Source of the DNA: Herminiimonas sp.
Lineage (GTDB): Bacteria; Pseudomonadota; Gammaproteobacteria; Burkholderiales; Burkholderiaceae_D
Direction of reading: 5' to 3'
DNA: 64,000 bases
Assembly (NCBI GenBank): GCA_028292265.1
Contig: JAQGMR010000015.1
Span: 1 to 64,000 of the forward strand
Part shown: positions 18,778-32,201 of the stretch, in pieces
Position numbering within the stretch: the first letter of the stretch is position 1
Layout: every line of letters begins with the position of its first letter
Translations under genes and position numbers: made by a program
The notes under the pieces: model-generated
What the model was told of the DNA's origin: nothing
Seen by the model: only the letters and a program-made list of their open reading frames with translations
Databases searched by the model: none

Positions 18778-20043
18778 TTGAGTTTTTTCAAAAACTTGCC
18801 GTTTGAATGGCTGGTCGGGTTGCGCTATACGCGCGCCGGCAAGCGCAGCGGCCGCAACAGCTTCATATCATTCATCTCGCTCATTTCAATGGCCGGGATC
18901 GCGCTTGGCGTGGCGGCCTTGATAGTGGTTCTGTCGGTCATGAACGGCTTTCAGAAAGAAGTGCGTGACCGCATGCTTTCGGTCCTGTCGCACATCGAAG
19001 TCTACGAGCCTTCGGGCAGCCTTCCCAACTGGCAGCAAACCGCGACCTTGGCCATGCAGGACAAGGAGGTCCTCGGCACAGCGCCCTATGTCGCGGCACA
19101 GGCGATGATTACCAAGGACGATACGGTCCGCGGCGTGATGATTCGCGGCATTTTGCCCGAGCAGGAACCCAAGGTGTCCGAAGTGGCAAGCCAGATCGTC
19201 CAAGGCAGTTTTGGAGCGCTAAAGCCGGGCGAGTTCAACATTATTCTCGGTAGCGAACTGGCGCGCGGGATGCAGGTCCAGGTCGGCGACCGCATAACAC
19301 TTATCGCGCCGCAGGGACAGGTCACGCCGGCCGGCGTCATTCCACGGCTTAAGCAATTTACCGTTGGCGCCATTTTCAATGCGGGTCATTTCGAGTATGA
19401 CTCCTCGCTTGCTTTCGTCCACATCGAGGACGCGGAAAAAATGTTCAAGCTCGATGCGCCGAGCGGGCTGCGATTACGCGTGGTCGACATGCAGCGCGCG
19501 CCGGAAGTGGCTTACGATCTCTCGCGGATATTGAGCGGTGATCTGCTCATCACCGACTGGTCCAAACAGAACCGCAACTGGTTTGCCGCGGTTCAAACCG
19601 AAAAACGCATGATGTTCATTATCCTCACGCTGATCATCGCGGTTGCCGCCTTCAATCTCGTCTCGACCCTGGTGATGACAGTGACCGACAAGCAGGCAGA
19701 CATCGCCATCCTCCGCACGCTCGGTTCTTCGCCCGGATCGATCATGAAGATATTCATGGTGCAGGGCGCACTGGTCGGCATTATTGGCACCGCAATAGGG
19801 GTGGCGCTCGGGGTCATCGTCGCTCTCAACGTGGATGTAATCGTTCCTTTTATCGAGCATTTGCTGGGCGTGCAATTCCTGCCGCGCGACATTTACCTCA
19901 TCAGTGCCTTGCCCTCCGATTTGCGCTGGCCAGACGTCTGGACGATCGGCCTTGTGGCGGTCGTCCTTGCTTTCCTGGCCACGATTTATCCGAGCTGGTG
20001 GGCTGCCCGCGTGAAACCGGCGGAGGCGCTGCGTTATGAATAA
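18778..20043 (+). CDS. lolC: Lipoprotein-releasing ABC transporter permease
   Basis: Inner-membrane subunit of LolCDE, which extracts lipoproteins for transport to the outer membrane. 421 residues. One membrane segment near residue 40, a large periplasmic domain (about 60-270), then three segments at about 280-300, 325-350 and 385-405. This is the MacB/FtsX topology. The start is TTG at 18778, with AGGAG at 18765-18769 and the typical sequence [20 protein letters not shown]. Only one permease is seen, so it may act as a homodimer (LolF-like). Overlaps lolD by 8 bp. Confidence 0.93.
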   Translation: MSFFKNLPFEWLVGLRYTRAGKRSGRNSFISFISLISMAGIALGVAALIVVLSVMNGFQKEVRDRMLSVLSHIEVYEPSGSLPNWQQTATLAMQDKEVLGTAPYVAAQAMITKDDTVRGVMIRGILPEQEPKVSEVASQIVQGSFGALKPGEFNIILGSELARGMQVQVGDRITLIAPQGQVTPAGVIPRLKQFTVGAIFNAGHFEYDSSLAFVHIEDAEKMFKLDAPSGLRLRVVDMQRAPEVAYDLSRILSGDLLITDWSKQNRNWFAAVQTEKRMMFIILTLIIAVAAFNLVSTLVMTVTDKQADIAILRTLGSSPGSIMKIFMVQGALVGIIGTAIGVALGVIVALNVDVIVPFIEHLLGVQFLPRDIYLISALPSDLRWPDVWTIGLVAVVLAFLATIYPSWWAARVKPAEALRYE

Positions 20044-20800
20044 CGAGATCAATATTTTGCACAATGACGCCGCCGCTGTTGCCACTGGCGACCGAAGCCA
20101 GGCGCATGGCGCTTCCTCGCCAGTAGTGCTGTCCTGCCGCGGCTTGGGCAAGACGTTCACGCAGGGCAAGCTGCCAGTCCAGATACTGACCGGCATTGAC
20201 TTCGACGTCGTACGTGGGGAACGCGTGGCCATTGTCGGAGCCTCCGGTTCCGGCAAGTCAACGCTGCTGCACCTGCTTGGCGGGCTCGACACTCCGACGG
20301 TCGGCACCGTCAGCCTCCAGGGAAAGGATTTCGCCAATCTTGACGAGAAAACTCGCGGCAATCTGCGCAATACCACGCTTGGGTTCGTCTACCAATTCCA
20401 TCACTTGCTGCCGGAATTTTCCGCGCTGGACAACGTCGCCATGCCGCTCATGATCCGCCGCCAGCCCAGGGCGCAAGCGCGTGCCTCTGCGGCAGCGATA
20501 CTTGATCGGGTCGGACTCGCTAACCGGGTGACTCACGTGCCGGGTGCGCTCTCGGGCGGCGAGCGTCAACGTGTCGCGCTGGCACGCGCGCTCGTTACGC
20601 AGCCAGCCTGTGTACTGGCCGACGAGCCGACCGGCAATCTCGACCGCCATACCGCGCACCAGGTTTTCGACCTGATGCTGGAACTGTCGCGCACCCTGGG
20701 CACGGCGTTCGTGATCGTCACCCATGACATCGAACTCGCGCGCCACTGCGACCGCATTCTCCGACTCTCCGACGACGGGCTATTGCCCTATGTGGATTGA
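20036..20800 (+). CDS. lolD: Lipoprotein-releasing ABC transporter ATPase
   Basis: ATPase that powers lipoprotein release. 254 residues. Walker [11 protein letters not shown]-loop ([12 protein letters not shown]), signature [15 protein letters not shown], Walker [12 protein letters not shown] and H-loop VTHD. About 25 residues of extra sequence precede the ABC domain. It overlaps lolC upstream and tatD downstream (11 bp), indicating tight coupling. Confidence 0.97.
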   Translation: MNNEINILHNDAAAVATGDRSQAHGASSPVVLSCRGLGKTFTQGKLPVQILTGIDFDVVRGERVAIVGASGSGKSTLLHLLGGLDTPTVGTVSLQGKDFANLDEKTRGNLRNTTLGFVYQFHHLLPEFSALDNVAMPLMIRRQPRAQARASAAAILDRVGLANRVTHVPGALSGGERQRVALARALVTQPACVLADEPTGNLDRHTAHQVFDLMLELSRTLGTAFVIVTHDIELARHCDRILRLSDDGLLPYVD

Positions 20801-21629
20801 CACACACTGCCATCTCGACGCGGTTGAATTTGGCGGCCGCTCGGACTCAATAGCAGGTGCGGCGGCGGAGGCGGGCGTGTCATGGATCGTGATTCCCGCC
20901 GTCGACGCCAGCAACTTCGCAACAGTGCAGTCGCTGGCCGGGCGACTCGACAATTGTACGTATGCGCTAGGCATTCATCCAATCTGTGTCCCTGGCGCCG
21001 ACGTATCGCAACTAGACGTGCTCCGCGATGCGGTCCGCGCGGCCATGGCAGATCACAAGTTCGTCGCCATCGGCGAGATCGGTCTGGACTTCTTCCTGCC
21101 AGAACTGAAGGACGAGGCGACGCGTGAGAAGCAGGAATTCTTCTATAGCGAGCAGCTGAAAATTGCACGCGACTTTTCATTGCCGGTTCTGCTTCATGTG
21201 CGCCGCTCGCAAGACAAGGTCCTGAAGTACCTGCGCCGGATCACTGTTCCGGGCGGCATAGCGCACGCCTTCAACGGCAGCTTCCAGCAGGCCGACTCTT
21301 TCATCGGGCTTGGAATGAAAATTGGCATTGGCGGCGCGATGACGTTTCCGCGCGCCTTGCAGATTCGCCGCCTCGCCAGCCAATTGCCATTGCATGCCCT
21401 GGTGCTGGAAACCGACTCGCCCGACATCTCTCCGGTGTGGTTGCATCCGGAGCGCAATGCGCCGCGTGAAGTTGCTGGCATCGGTGAGGCGCTTGCACAA
21501 TTGCGCAATGTGCCGGTCGCCGAGCTTGCACACAGTACGTCGGAAAACGCTTTCTCCATCCTGCCCCGCTTGCGTGGACTAATGGCCGGCACGGATGCCG
21601 AGCATGGCCCGGGCATCGCTTCACGCTAG
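20790..21629 (+). CDS. tatD: TatD-family metal-dependent DNase/hydrolase
   Basis: A TIM-barrel hydrolase of the TatD family (3'-5' exonuclease in studied members). 279 residues. Metal ligands are seen in HCHLD (residues 6-10), GEIGLDF, LLHVRRS, HAFNG and ETDSPD. ATG 20790 lies inside the end of lolD. comEC follows after 15 bp. Confidence 0.93.
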   Translation: MWIDTHCHLDAVEFGGRSDSIAGAAAEAGVSWIVIPAVDASNFATVQSLAGRLDNCTYALGIHPICVPGADVSQLDVLRDAVRAAMADHKFVAIGEIGLDFFLPELKDEATREKQEFFYSEQLKIARDFSLPVLLHVRRSQDKVLKYLRRITVPGGIAHAFNGSFQQADSFIGLGMKIGIGGAMTFPRALQIRRLASQLPLHALVLETDSPDISPVWLHPERNAPREVAGIGEALAQLRNVPVAELAHSTSENAFSILPRLRGLMAGTDAEHGPGIASR

Positions 21630-21644
21630 CTCCGGCAGTAGCGC

Positions 21645-24083
21645 ATGCGCAGCCTGATACTTGGGCTTGCCGTCGGCGCCTGCTGGCTGCAGCAGCAAGC
21701 CGATCTGCCCAATGCAAATCGGCTGTGGCCTCTTCTTTTTCTCCTCCTGTCAGTTGGGTTGTTGGCATGTCGTCCATCGTCGGCCAGAGCACGCATTCCC
21801 CTGCTGCTCGCCGCAGGGACGCTGGCAGGTTTCGCCTGGGCCGCAATCCTTGCCGAAAACTATCTTGCGCGGGAACTTCCCTCAGACCTTGAAGGCCGTG
21901 ACCTCATTGTGGCGGGGACAGTTGCCAGCCTGCCGTACCGCTTTGACGGCGGGACACGTTTTGACTTCCTCATTGAGCCAGACGCTCCAGTGCAGCTAGC
22001 AGAAGCTGACCGCGTCGTAATGCGGCGTCTGCCGCCGCGCATTGCGCTGTCCTGGTACGCAGACCGACAGGACGCAGAATCCATTACGCCGCCGGTAGAG
22101 CCGGGCGAGCGCTGGCAACTAGCGGTTCGGCTTCGCCGGCCACGCGGGAGTGCCAACCCCTGGGGCTTCGACTACGAAGTCTGGCTGCTCGAACAGGGAC
22201 TGCGCGCCACCGGCACGGTCCGTCCTGATGACAGCGCCACGCAGGTGAACCGTCGACTGGAGCGTTTCGTTCCTTCTTTTTCCGGCGTAGTGGAGCGCAG
22301 CCGAAGCTGGCTGCGCGATCGTATCGTGGCCGCCCTCGACGGCAAGCCCTACGCAGGGGTGATCGTCGCGCTGGTGGTGGGCGACCAGCGAGGCATCAGC
22401 CAGTCCGACTGGAAGGTGTTCAACCGCACCGGTATTGGCCATCTGATTTCAATCTCAGGCCTGCACATCACCATGGTGGCCGGTCTTTGCGCGGCGCTGA
22501 TTTTTTTCCTGTGGCGGCATTCCTTCTTCACCGGCGCCGCGTTGCCGCTGCGACTGCCGGCCCACAAGGCAGCAGCGGTTGGCGCGGTGGTCACGGCCTT
22601 TGTCTATGTTTTGCTGGCCGGCTTTGGTGTGCCGGCTCAGCGCACGCTTTACATGGTGTTCGCGGTTGCGGCGGCTTTGTGGTGCGGTCGGATCACCGCG
22701 GTGTCGCATGTGTTGTGCCTCGCGCTCGGCGTTGTGATCCTGCTCGACCCCTGGGCCGTGCTGTGGCCGGGCTTCTGGCTTTCGTTTGGCGCGGTAGGCG
22801 TAATCTTGTTTGCGAGCGTTGGCCGCAGTGCGGCGCACGGCGCCGAATTGACAAGCCGCTGGCAACGCGCTCGACGCACCCTGATCGGCGCGGCACGGAC
22901 GCAGTACGTCGTGACCGTGGGCCTGGTGCCACTGACCCTCCTGCTGTTCGGGCAAACCTCGCTGGTCAGTCCTTTTGCCAATGCCATCGCGATTCCGCTG
23001 ATCAGCTTGCTGGTAACGCCACTGTCGCTGGTCGGCGTGCTGCTGCCGATGCCGCTTGCGGGATGGCTGCTTGGCGTTGCGCATGCGCTCGTGGCGCTGC
23101 TTGCCGACGCCTTGATCTGGCTAAGCGCATTGCCGGCGGCGGTGTGGAGCGCGCCTGTACCGCCATGGTGGATCGGCGGTTTGGCCTTGGTCGGGACTGG
23201 CTGGATGCTGGCGCCGCGGGGCTGGCCCGCACGCTGGCTGGGCGCCGTTGCGTGGCTGCCGTTGGTTCTGGTCGAGCCCGCGCATCCCGAGGCTGGAATC
23301 TGGCTTAGCATTTTCGATGTGGGGCAGGGCACCGCGGTCCTGGTTGAAACGGCGAACCACCGGCTTCTGTACGACACCGGCCCTTTTTACGCACCGGGTG
23401 CGGACGCTGGCGAACGGCTGCTGGTGCCCTACCTCAAGGCACGGGGTATTACCTCACTGGAGAAGGTGGTGGTGTCGCATCACGATAACGACCACTCTGG
23501 CGGCGCCCTGAGCATCATGAAGGCGTTGCCGGTCGGAGAAGTTCTGTCGTCGCTCAATCCGGAAGACGCAATTCCGCGTGCCGCAGCGGCGCATCGCCGT
23601 TGCCAGGCCGGGCAGCGCTGGACCTGGGACGCTGTGCAATTCGAGATGGTGCATCCTCCCGCAACGAGCTATGGGAGCGACAAATGGAAGCCCAATGCTT
23701 TGAGCTGCACGCTGAAAGTAACTTTCAATGGGCAGGCGATACTTCTACCTGGCGATATCGAGGCGGTGCAGGAAGATGAACTCGTCAACGGCATGGGAGC
23801 GCAACTTCAATCGCTGGTGCTTTTGGCGCCGCACCACGGCAGCAGCACTTCCTCGACTGGCGATTTCCTGGACGCGGTGAAGCCGGCGCTTGCGGTGTTC
23901 CAGGTTGGCTACCAAAACCGCTTTGGCCATCCCAAACCGGAAATAGTGGCCCGCTATGATGAGCGCGGTATCGCGGGCTTGCGCAGCGACGCGTCCGGCG
24001 CTGTGCTGCTGCGGCTTGACGACAAGGGGCTGAACGTAGAGGAATTCCGCAAGACGCATGCGCGCTACTGGTATGGCCGCTGA
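21645..24083 (+). CDS. comEC: DNA uptake channel protein ComEC/Rec2
   Basis: Inner-membrane channel for single-stranded DNA during natural transformation. 812 residues. Several N-terminal membrane segments and a DUF4131/OB region come first. The competence domain has SISGLHITMVAGL (about 269) and many helices to about 530, and a C-terminal metallo-beta-lactamase-like domain has HHDNDHSGG (about 611-619). The architecture is complete. It follows tatD in the lol-tatD-comEC order common in this group. Confidence 0.95.
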   Translation: MRSLILGLAVGACWLQQQADLPNANRLWPLLFLLLSVGLLACRPSSARARIPLLLAAGTLAGFAWAAILAENYLARELPSDLEGRDLIVAGTVASLPYRFDGGTRFDFLIEPDAPVQLAEADRVVMRRLPPRIALSWYADRQDAESITPPVEPGERWQLAVRLRRPRGSANPWGFDYEVWLLEQGLRATGTVRPDDSATQVNRRLERFVPSFSGVVERSRSWLRDRIVAALDGKPYAGVIVALVVGDQRGISQSDWKVFNRTGIGHLISISGLHITMVAGLCAALIFFLWRHSFFTGAALPLRLPAHKAAAVGAVVTAFVYVLLAGFGVPAQRTLYMVFAVAAALWCGRITAVSHVLCLALGVVILLDPWAVLWPGFWLSFGAVGVILFASVGRSAAHGAELTSRWQRARRTLIGAARTQYVVTVGLVPLTLLLFGQTSLVSPFANAIAIPLISLLVTPLSLVGVLLPMPLAGWLLGVAHALVALLADALIWLSALPAAVWSAPVPPWWIGGLALVGTGWMLAPRGWPARWLGAVAWLPLVLVEPAHPEAGIWLSIFDVGQGTAVLVETANHRLLYDTGPFYAPGADAGERLLVPYLKARGITSLEKVVVSHHDNDHSGGALSIMKALPVGEVLSSLNPEDAIPRAAAAHRRCQAGQRWTWDAVQFEMVHPPATSYGSDKWKPNALSCTLKVTFNGQAILLPGDIEAVQEDELVNGMGAQLQSLVLLAPHHGSSTSSTGDFLDAVKPALAVFQVGYQNRFGHPKPEIVARYDERGIAGLRSDASGAVLLRLDDKGLNVEEFRKTHARYWYGR

Positions 24084-24265
24084 GAGCACTGGCATGGCGC
24101 CAGGAGCCGGCATGGTTGGAGGCTGCCGTCCTTCTGCCGCGCGGCCTAAGGGAGTGTTGCGCGCGGGGTAGGTGCGCCTTTTTTTCAGGGCCTGCCAAAG
24201 CGGATTGCCGTGTCGTAGAATGACCGGCGTCTTTCTCACATGCCGCGACTGCGGCCTCCGCCAAA

Positions 24266-25210
24266 ATGCGACTCCATTCCAGCCTGGAATTTGCGCTTGC
24301 CAGTTTGATCCTGGTTTTCAGCGGCGCCGCACAAGCCGGGGCGCTGGGCGACATGGCGGAGGAATACCAGCGCGTGCTGGCGACAGGCACTGGTTCACAC
24401 CAAATCAATATCGACAACGATTCCCTGCTGCTCAGGCGAGACGACCGGCTCTACACCAGCGGCATCGGCTACGTGTATCGCAGCATCGCGCGCGAGCAGG
24501 GCGGGACGGTGGCATGGAGCTGGAGCCTGAACCAGGAGCTTTACACCAGCCTCGATACCAGCCTGACGCCTCCCAATCTTGGACCGCCTGACCATCCTTA
24601 CGCCGCATGGCTACATGCCGGACTGACAAGGCAGGTACAGCACGCAGACGGCTCCGGCAACAGCATAGGCGTCGATATTGGTTGCCTCGGGCCGTGCGCC
24701 GGCGGCGAGCGCTCGCAGGATGTTTTGCATCGCATCATCAGCCAAAAACTGCCACAGGGTTGGGGCGCCCAGCTGAAAAACGAAGTCGGGATCGTGCTGC
24801 AGGCCGACTTGTCGCCGGTGCGCTGGGCACCGATGCGCAATGTCGATATCACGCCAAACCTGCATGGCCGTTTCGGCAATATCTTTACCGATGCCGGTGT
24901 CGGCGTCACCTTGCGCGCAGGTCGCCTGAACCAGTTGCCAGATGAGCCGACCCTCCATGCTTACCTCCGCCTCGACGGCAGGGCTGTCGCCTATAACGCG
25001 ACGCTGCAGGGCGGCTATTTTTCGCAAACTGATCCGCATGCCGTGGCGCCGAAACGCGCCGTAGGCGAATATGAGGCGGGCGTGACCTGGGCCGAGCGGC
25101 ATCTGGCGGCCACCGTGGCTTTCGTCCGTCGCGGCAATGAAATACGGGACCTTTCCAATGCCGTCGGCGCCCAGAATTTCTTGCGATTGCAATTTACCTA
25201 TACACCATAG
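24266..25210 (+). CDS. LpxR-like lipid A deacylase (DUF2219), outer membrane
   Basis: Probable outer-membrane beta-barrel enzyme that removes the 3'-acyloxyacyl chain of lipid A. 314 residues. A signal peptide (cleavage near AQAGA, about 25) is followed by alternating hydrophobic strands and a C-terminal aromatic end (LRLQFTYTP). INIDNDSLLLRRDDRLYTSG holds the Asn-Asp and DRxYT elements typical of LpxR. The catalytic His would be in QDVLHRIISQK, an assignment I make by eye. It stands alone between comEC and pyrG. Confidence 0.8.
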   Translation: MRLHSSLEFALASLILVFSGAAQAGALGDMAEEYQRVLATGTGSHQINIDNDSLLLRRDDRLYTSGIGYVYRSIAREQGGTVAWSWSLNQELYTSLDTSLTPPNLGPPDHPYAAWLHAGLTRQVQHADGSGNSIGVDIGCLGPCAGGERSQDVLHRIISQKLPQGWGAQLKNEVGIVLQADLSPVRWAPMRNVDITPNLHGRFGNIFTDAGVGVTLRAGRLNQLPDEPTLHAYLRLDGRAVAYNATLQGGYFSQTDPHAVAPKRAVGEYEAGVTWAERHLAATVAFVRRGNEIRDLSNAVGAQNFLRLQFTYTP

Positions 25211-25268
25211 GCGGACCGGGCCAGCAAGCCTTCAGTTCTACCGGCAGGCAGGCGCTAAAACATGGTGA

Positions 25269-27850
<2,582 letters not shown>

Positions 27851-27874
27851 GCTGTCGCGGTTCCAGGTGCATAG

Positions 27875-29203
<1,329 letters not shown>

Positions 29204-29278
29204 GGCGAGCTGACTGCGCCGAGCATGCTTCCCAGCTTTCAGCCTGCTCAGACCTGGTAACTTTTCAAAGATAGTGCG

Positions 29279-29701
29279 ATGCGCCTGATACTCGTTTGCG
29301 TGGCTACCATGCTCCTGCTGATCCAGTACCCGCTCTGGTTGGGAAAGGGTGGCTGGCTGCGCGCATGGGATCTTGACCAGCAGGTGAAGATGGCGCACCG
29401 CAAAACGGATGAGATCAAGGCTCGCAATGCCAAACTCAATTCGGAAGTGCGCGACCTGAAGGATGGAACAGGCGCCATCGAAGAACGGGCTCGTTCTGAA
29501 CTTGGCATGATCAAGGACGATGAGATTTTCGTTCAAATCCTGCAAGGCGACGTATCCGGCAAAGGCACCTCACCACAAGTGCCGGCCGGTGCCAGCGCGA
29601 CCGCGCCCGCAACCGCAACCGCCCCCGCAATAGCAACCACGCCTACGCCGGCAAACGCTGGCGCCGCCGCGCGCACTGCAACGCCGACGCCCAAGCACTA
29701 G
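29279..29701 (+). CDS. ftsB: Cell division protein FtsB
   Basis: A bitopic divisome protein that links FtsL and FtsQ. 140 residues. A membrane segment (about 2-18), a coiled coil (about 35-70, [18 protein letters not shown]), then the conserved [18 protein letters not shown]. The last about 45 residues are an Ala/Thr/Pro tail, longer than in E. coli FtsB (103 aa) but common in this group. The eno-ftsB order supports the call. Confidence 0.93.
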   Translation: MRLILVCVATMLLLIQYPLWLGKGGWLRAWDLDQQVKMAHRKTDEIKARNAKLNSEVRDLKDGTGAIEERARSELGMIKDDEIFVQILQGDVSGKGTSPQVPAGASATAPATATAPAIATTPTPANAGAAARTATPTPKH

Positions 29702-29794
29702 GGCGTCCGCCAGGCGCTGTGTTTGGGCCATTTCCATCTCGCGCGGCGGCATAGGCTGCTATCGCGACGTGGCGGGCAGGGCGCAATGCCAACT

Positions 29795-30757
29795 TCAGTG
29801 TTTGACAGCGCCGGGCTGGCGCAACGCCTCGGTTGTCGTTTCCACCGCAAACAGTTGCGTGCAATCGACCTTGTCAAACGTGTAGTGCTGGCCACAGAAG
29901 TCGCAGTCGATCGACAGCTCGCCCAGCTCCGCCAGGGCGGAGTCAACTTCTTCCGCGCCGAGCATTTTGAGCATGTTGCCCACCCGTTGCCGGCTGCAGC
30001 TACAGTGGAATGCCGGATGCCGCGGTTCAAACACGCGGATCGTTTCTTCCCAAAATAGCCTTCGAAGCAGAGTCTGGATATCAGTCGAAAGCATTTCGGC
30101 CTCGGTTAGCGTAGAGGCCAGCATGAGGCTGCGACGCCAGGTCTCGGCATGCTGTTCAGCCAGTTCTTCGACATGGTCCGAATGCCGGTGCTCACCAAGA
30201 GACGCGACCCCGCCCTCTTGCGGAAGTTGTTGCAGTAATAGTCCCCTGCAGGTCGTTTCATCGGCGGCTAGCCACAGCCTTGTATCTAGTTGCTCCGAGC
30301 GCATCATGTAATTTTCGATGATGGTGGCAACGGATTCGCCGTCGAGCGGGACAATGCCCTGATAGGCCTGTTGGCCCGGCATCTTGTCGCTCGGATCGAG
30401 CGTTATGGCGAACCGCCCGAGTCCGTTGACATTGACCATTTCGGCGAGGGTTGCGCCATCGTCTACGGTGGCGTTTGGAGACAGCTTGGCGGTGGCGCGC
30501 ATGCGCAGCAGGGAGTCGCATTCAACAACCAAAAGCTTCAGGGGTCCGTCGCCATGCACTTGCAGGACAATGGAGCCATTGAATTTCAGGTTGGCAGAAA
30601 GAAGTGCTGCTGCCGCAAGCATTTCGCCCAGCACCTTTTTTACGGGGTCAGGATAGGCACGGCGCAGCTGAACCTGCTTCCACGTCTCTGAAAGGTCAAC
30701 CAGTTCACCTCGTATGGGGCTTGCCTCGAAAAGGAATTTTTGTAGTGCGTCGCTCAT
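29795..30757 (-). CDS. hslO: Redox-regulated chaperone Hsp33
   Basis: A holdase activated by oxidation and unfolding. 320 residues. The N-terminal substrate domain is followed by the zinc switch with CSCSR and CDFC (the C-x-C and C-x2-C pairs). The last 25 residues after the zinc site are not conserved. Convergent with ftsB and divergent from the DUF455 gene. Confidence 0.96.
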   Translation of the reverse strand: MSDALQKFLFEASPIRGELVDLSETWKQVQLRRAYPDPVKKVLGEMLAAAALLSANLKFNGSIVLQVHGDGPLKLLVVECDSLLRMRATAKLSPNATVDDGATLAEMVNVNGLGRFAITLDPSDKMPGQQAYQGIVPLDGESVATIIENYMMRSEQLDTRLWLAADETTCRGLLLQQLPQEGGVASLGEHRHSDHVEELAEQHAETWRRSLMLASTLTEAEMLSTDIQTLLRRLFWEETIRVFEPRHPAFHCSCSRQRVGNMLKMLGAEEVDSALAELGELSIDCDFCGQHYTFDKVDCTQLFAVETTTEALRQPGAVKH

Positions 30758-30913
30758 TGGTAAGGTGCTGGAAGGAGTCTTTGCTTTGGCATGCTGGAAT
30801 GCAATCGGTTCGCGCCGGGCAAGCGATTATCGTCGGTTACGCGATACTGATGTCTCACGGCGTCAAATACTGCCTGGCCCGATTCAGGAAACCGCAATTT
30901 TACCGTTCTAACT

Positions 30914-31762
30914 ATGAATTCACCGGCGATCGCGGAAGCACCAGCCTTCAACTCCGAAATGCGTGCAGCCGCACTTGCATGCCTGATGGAGAAGGATGCC
31001 GCAAACAAGGCGCGCAATGTCCACGCGTTGGCGCGGGCGTGGCAGTTGGGGAAAGTGCAACTCGATCCTTCATCGGCGCTGGTTGCTGCCGCAAACTGTC
31101 CCGGCCGACCGGATCGCCCGGTCCTGATTTCACCGCTCGAGGTAAAGCGGCGCTCAATGCGAACGGTCGAGGGCAGGGCGGCGCTGATCCATGCGCTTGC
31201 CCATATTGAATTCAATGCAGTCAATCTGGCGCTTGACGCGGTCTGGCGTTTTTGTGGGATGCCGCGTGAATATTATGCCGAGTGGTTGGGTGTCGCCGCG
31301 GAAGAAGCTACCCACTTTGAGTTGTTGGGAGCCCATCTCGGTACCATGGGATTTTCCTATGGCGATTTCCCCGGCCACGACAGCCTTTGGGAAATGTCAG
31401 CAAAAACCGCGAATGATGTGCTGGCGCGAATGGCTTTGGTGCCTCGGACTTTGGAGGCGCGCGGGCTGGACGCCACGCCGGCAGTGCGCGGAAAACTGGC
31501 ACAGGCCGGCGACGTTGCCGGCGCCGCAATCCTCGACATCATCCTGCGCGATGAAATCGGGCATGTCGCCATAGGCAACCGCTGGTACAACTGGCTATGC
31601 CAACAGAAAGGCCTGGAACCCATTGCAACCTATGCAGCACTGGCAATGAAGTTTCGCGCCCCGATACTGCGAGGTCCATTCAATATCGACGCACGCAGAG
31701 CGGCGGGATTCAGCGAACTCGAACTGGCCGAACTTTCGAGTCACGCGGTCCGCAAGCGTTGA
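30914..31762 (+). CDS. DUF455 ferritin-like domain protein
   Basis: 282 residues, all-helical ferritin-like fold predicted. Candidate di-metal ligands are in ALAHIEFNAVNLALD, EEATHFELL (ExxH) and RDEIGHVAIGNRW (ExxH). The family resembles the diiron tRNA hydroxylase MiaE, but its substrate is not known. Start MNSPAIAEAP is plausible, with no strong binding site seen. Divergent from hslO across 156 bp. Confidence 0.8.
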   Translation: MNSPAIAEAPAFNSEMRAAALACLMEKDAANKARNVHALARAWQLGKVQLDPSSALVAAANCPGRPDRPVLISPLEVKRRSMRTVEGRAALIHALAHIEFNAVNLALDAVWRFCGMPREYYAEWLGVAAEEATHFELLGAHLGTMGFSYGDFPGHDSLWEMSAKTANDVLARMALVPRTLEARGLDATPAVRGKLAQAGDVAGAAILDIILRDEIGHVAIGNRWYNWLCQQKGLEPIATYAALAMKFRAPILRGPFNIDARRAAGFSELELAELSSHAVRKR

Positions 31763-31862
31763 GCTGCGCCAATTCATCCGTCGCATCCGCGCTGAGCAGT
31801 TCGCGGATGTGAGTCGGTCAGTCGCTGTTAAACTGGCATCTTTACCATTCGGAGAAAAACAG

Positions 31863-32138
31863 ATGAGCAAGCAAAGTGTCTGGACGCGGCTTGCCGCAGT
31901 GTCGCTCGTTGCTGTAATCGGCGCCGGTCTCGCCGGCTGTGAAAAGAAGCCGGAAACAAGCGCGGCAGGACCGGCAGAAACTGCGGGAAAGCAACTGGAC
32001 AAGGCGGCCGCGAAAGCCGCTGTCGAGCTGAACAAGGCTGCGGAAAAAGCTGGCGAAGGTTTGCAGAACGCCGGCAAGAAAATGCAGAGCGCAGCGAAAG
32101 AGGCTCAGGACAAGGACGCCGCGTCGCCTTCGAAATAG
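31863..32138 (+). CDS. Small Ala/Lys-rich lipoprotein
   Basis: 91 residues. A signal peptide ends in the lipobox LAGC (Cys about 26). The mature part is a Lys/Ala/Glu repeat rich in KAA and EKA steps (KQLDKAAAKAAVELNKAAEK), predicting one long amphipathic helix. The role is unknown. It could be an envelope stress or entericidin-like peptide. GGAGA precedes ATG 31863 at 8-10 nt. Confidence 0.75.
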   Translation: MSKQSVWTRLAAVSLVAVIGAGLAGCEKKPETSAAGPAETAGKQLDKAAAKAAVELNKAAEKAGEGLQNAGKKMQSAAKEAQDKDAASPSK

Positions 32139-32201
32139 GTCGGGCGGCTGCAGCGCATCACCGACGCCCTAACCGGCGGTGCAGGGATGCGCGGGCCGAG
32201 G

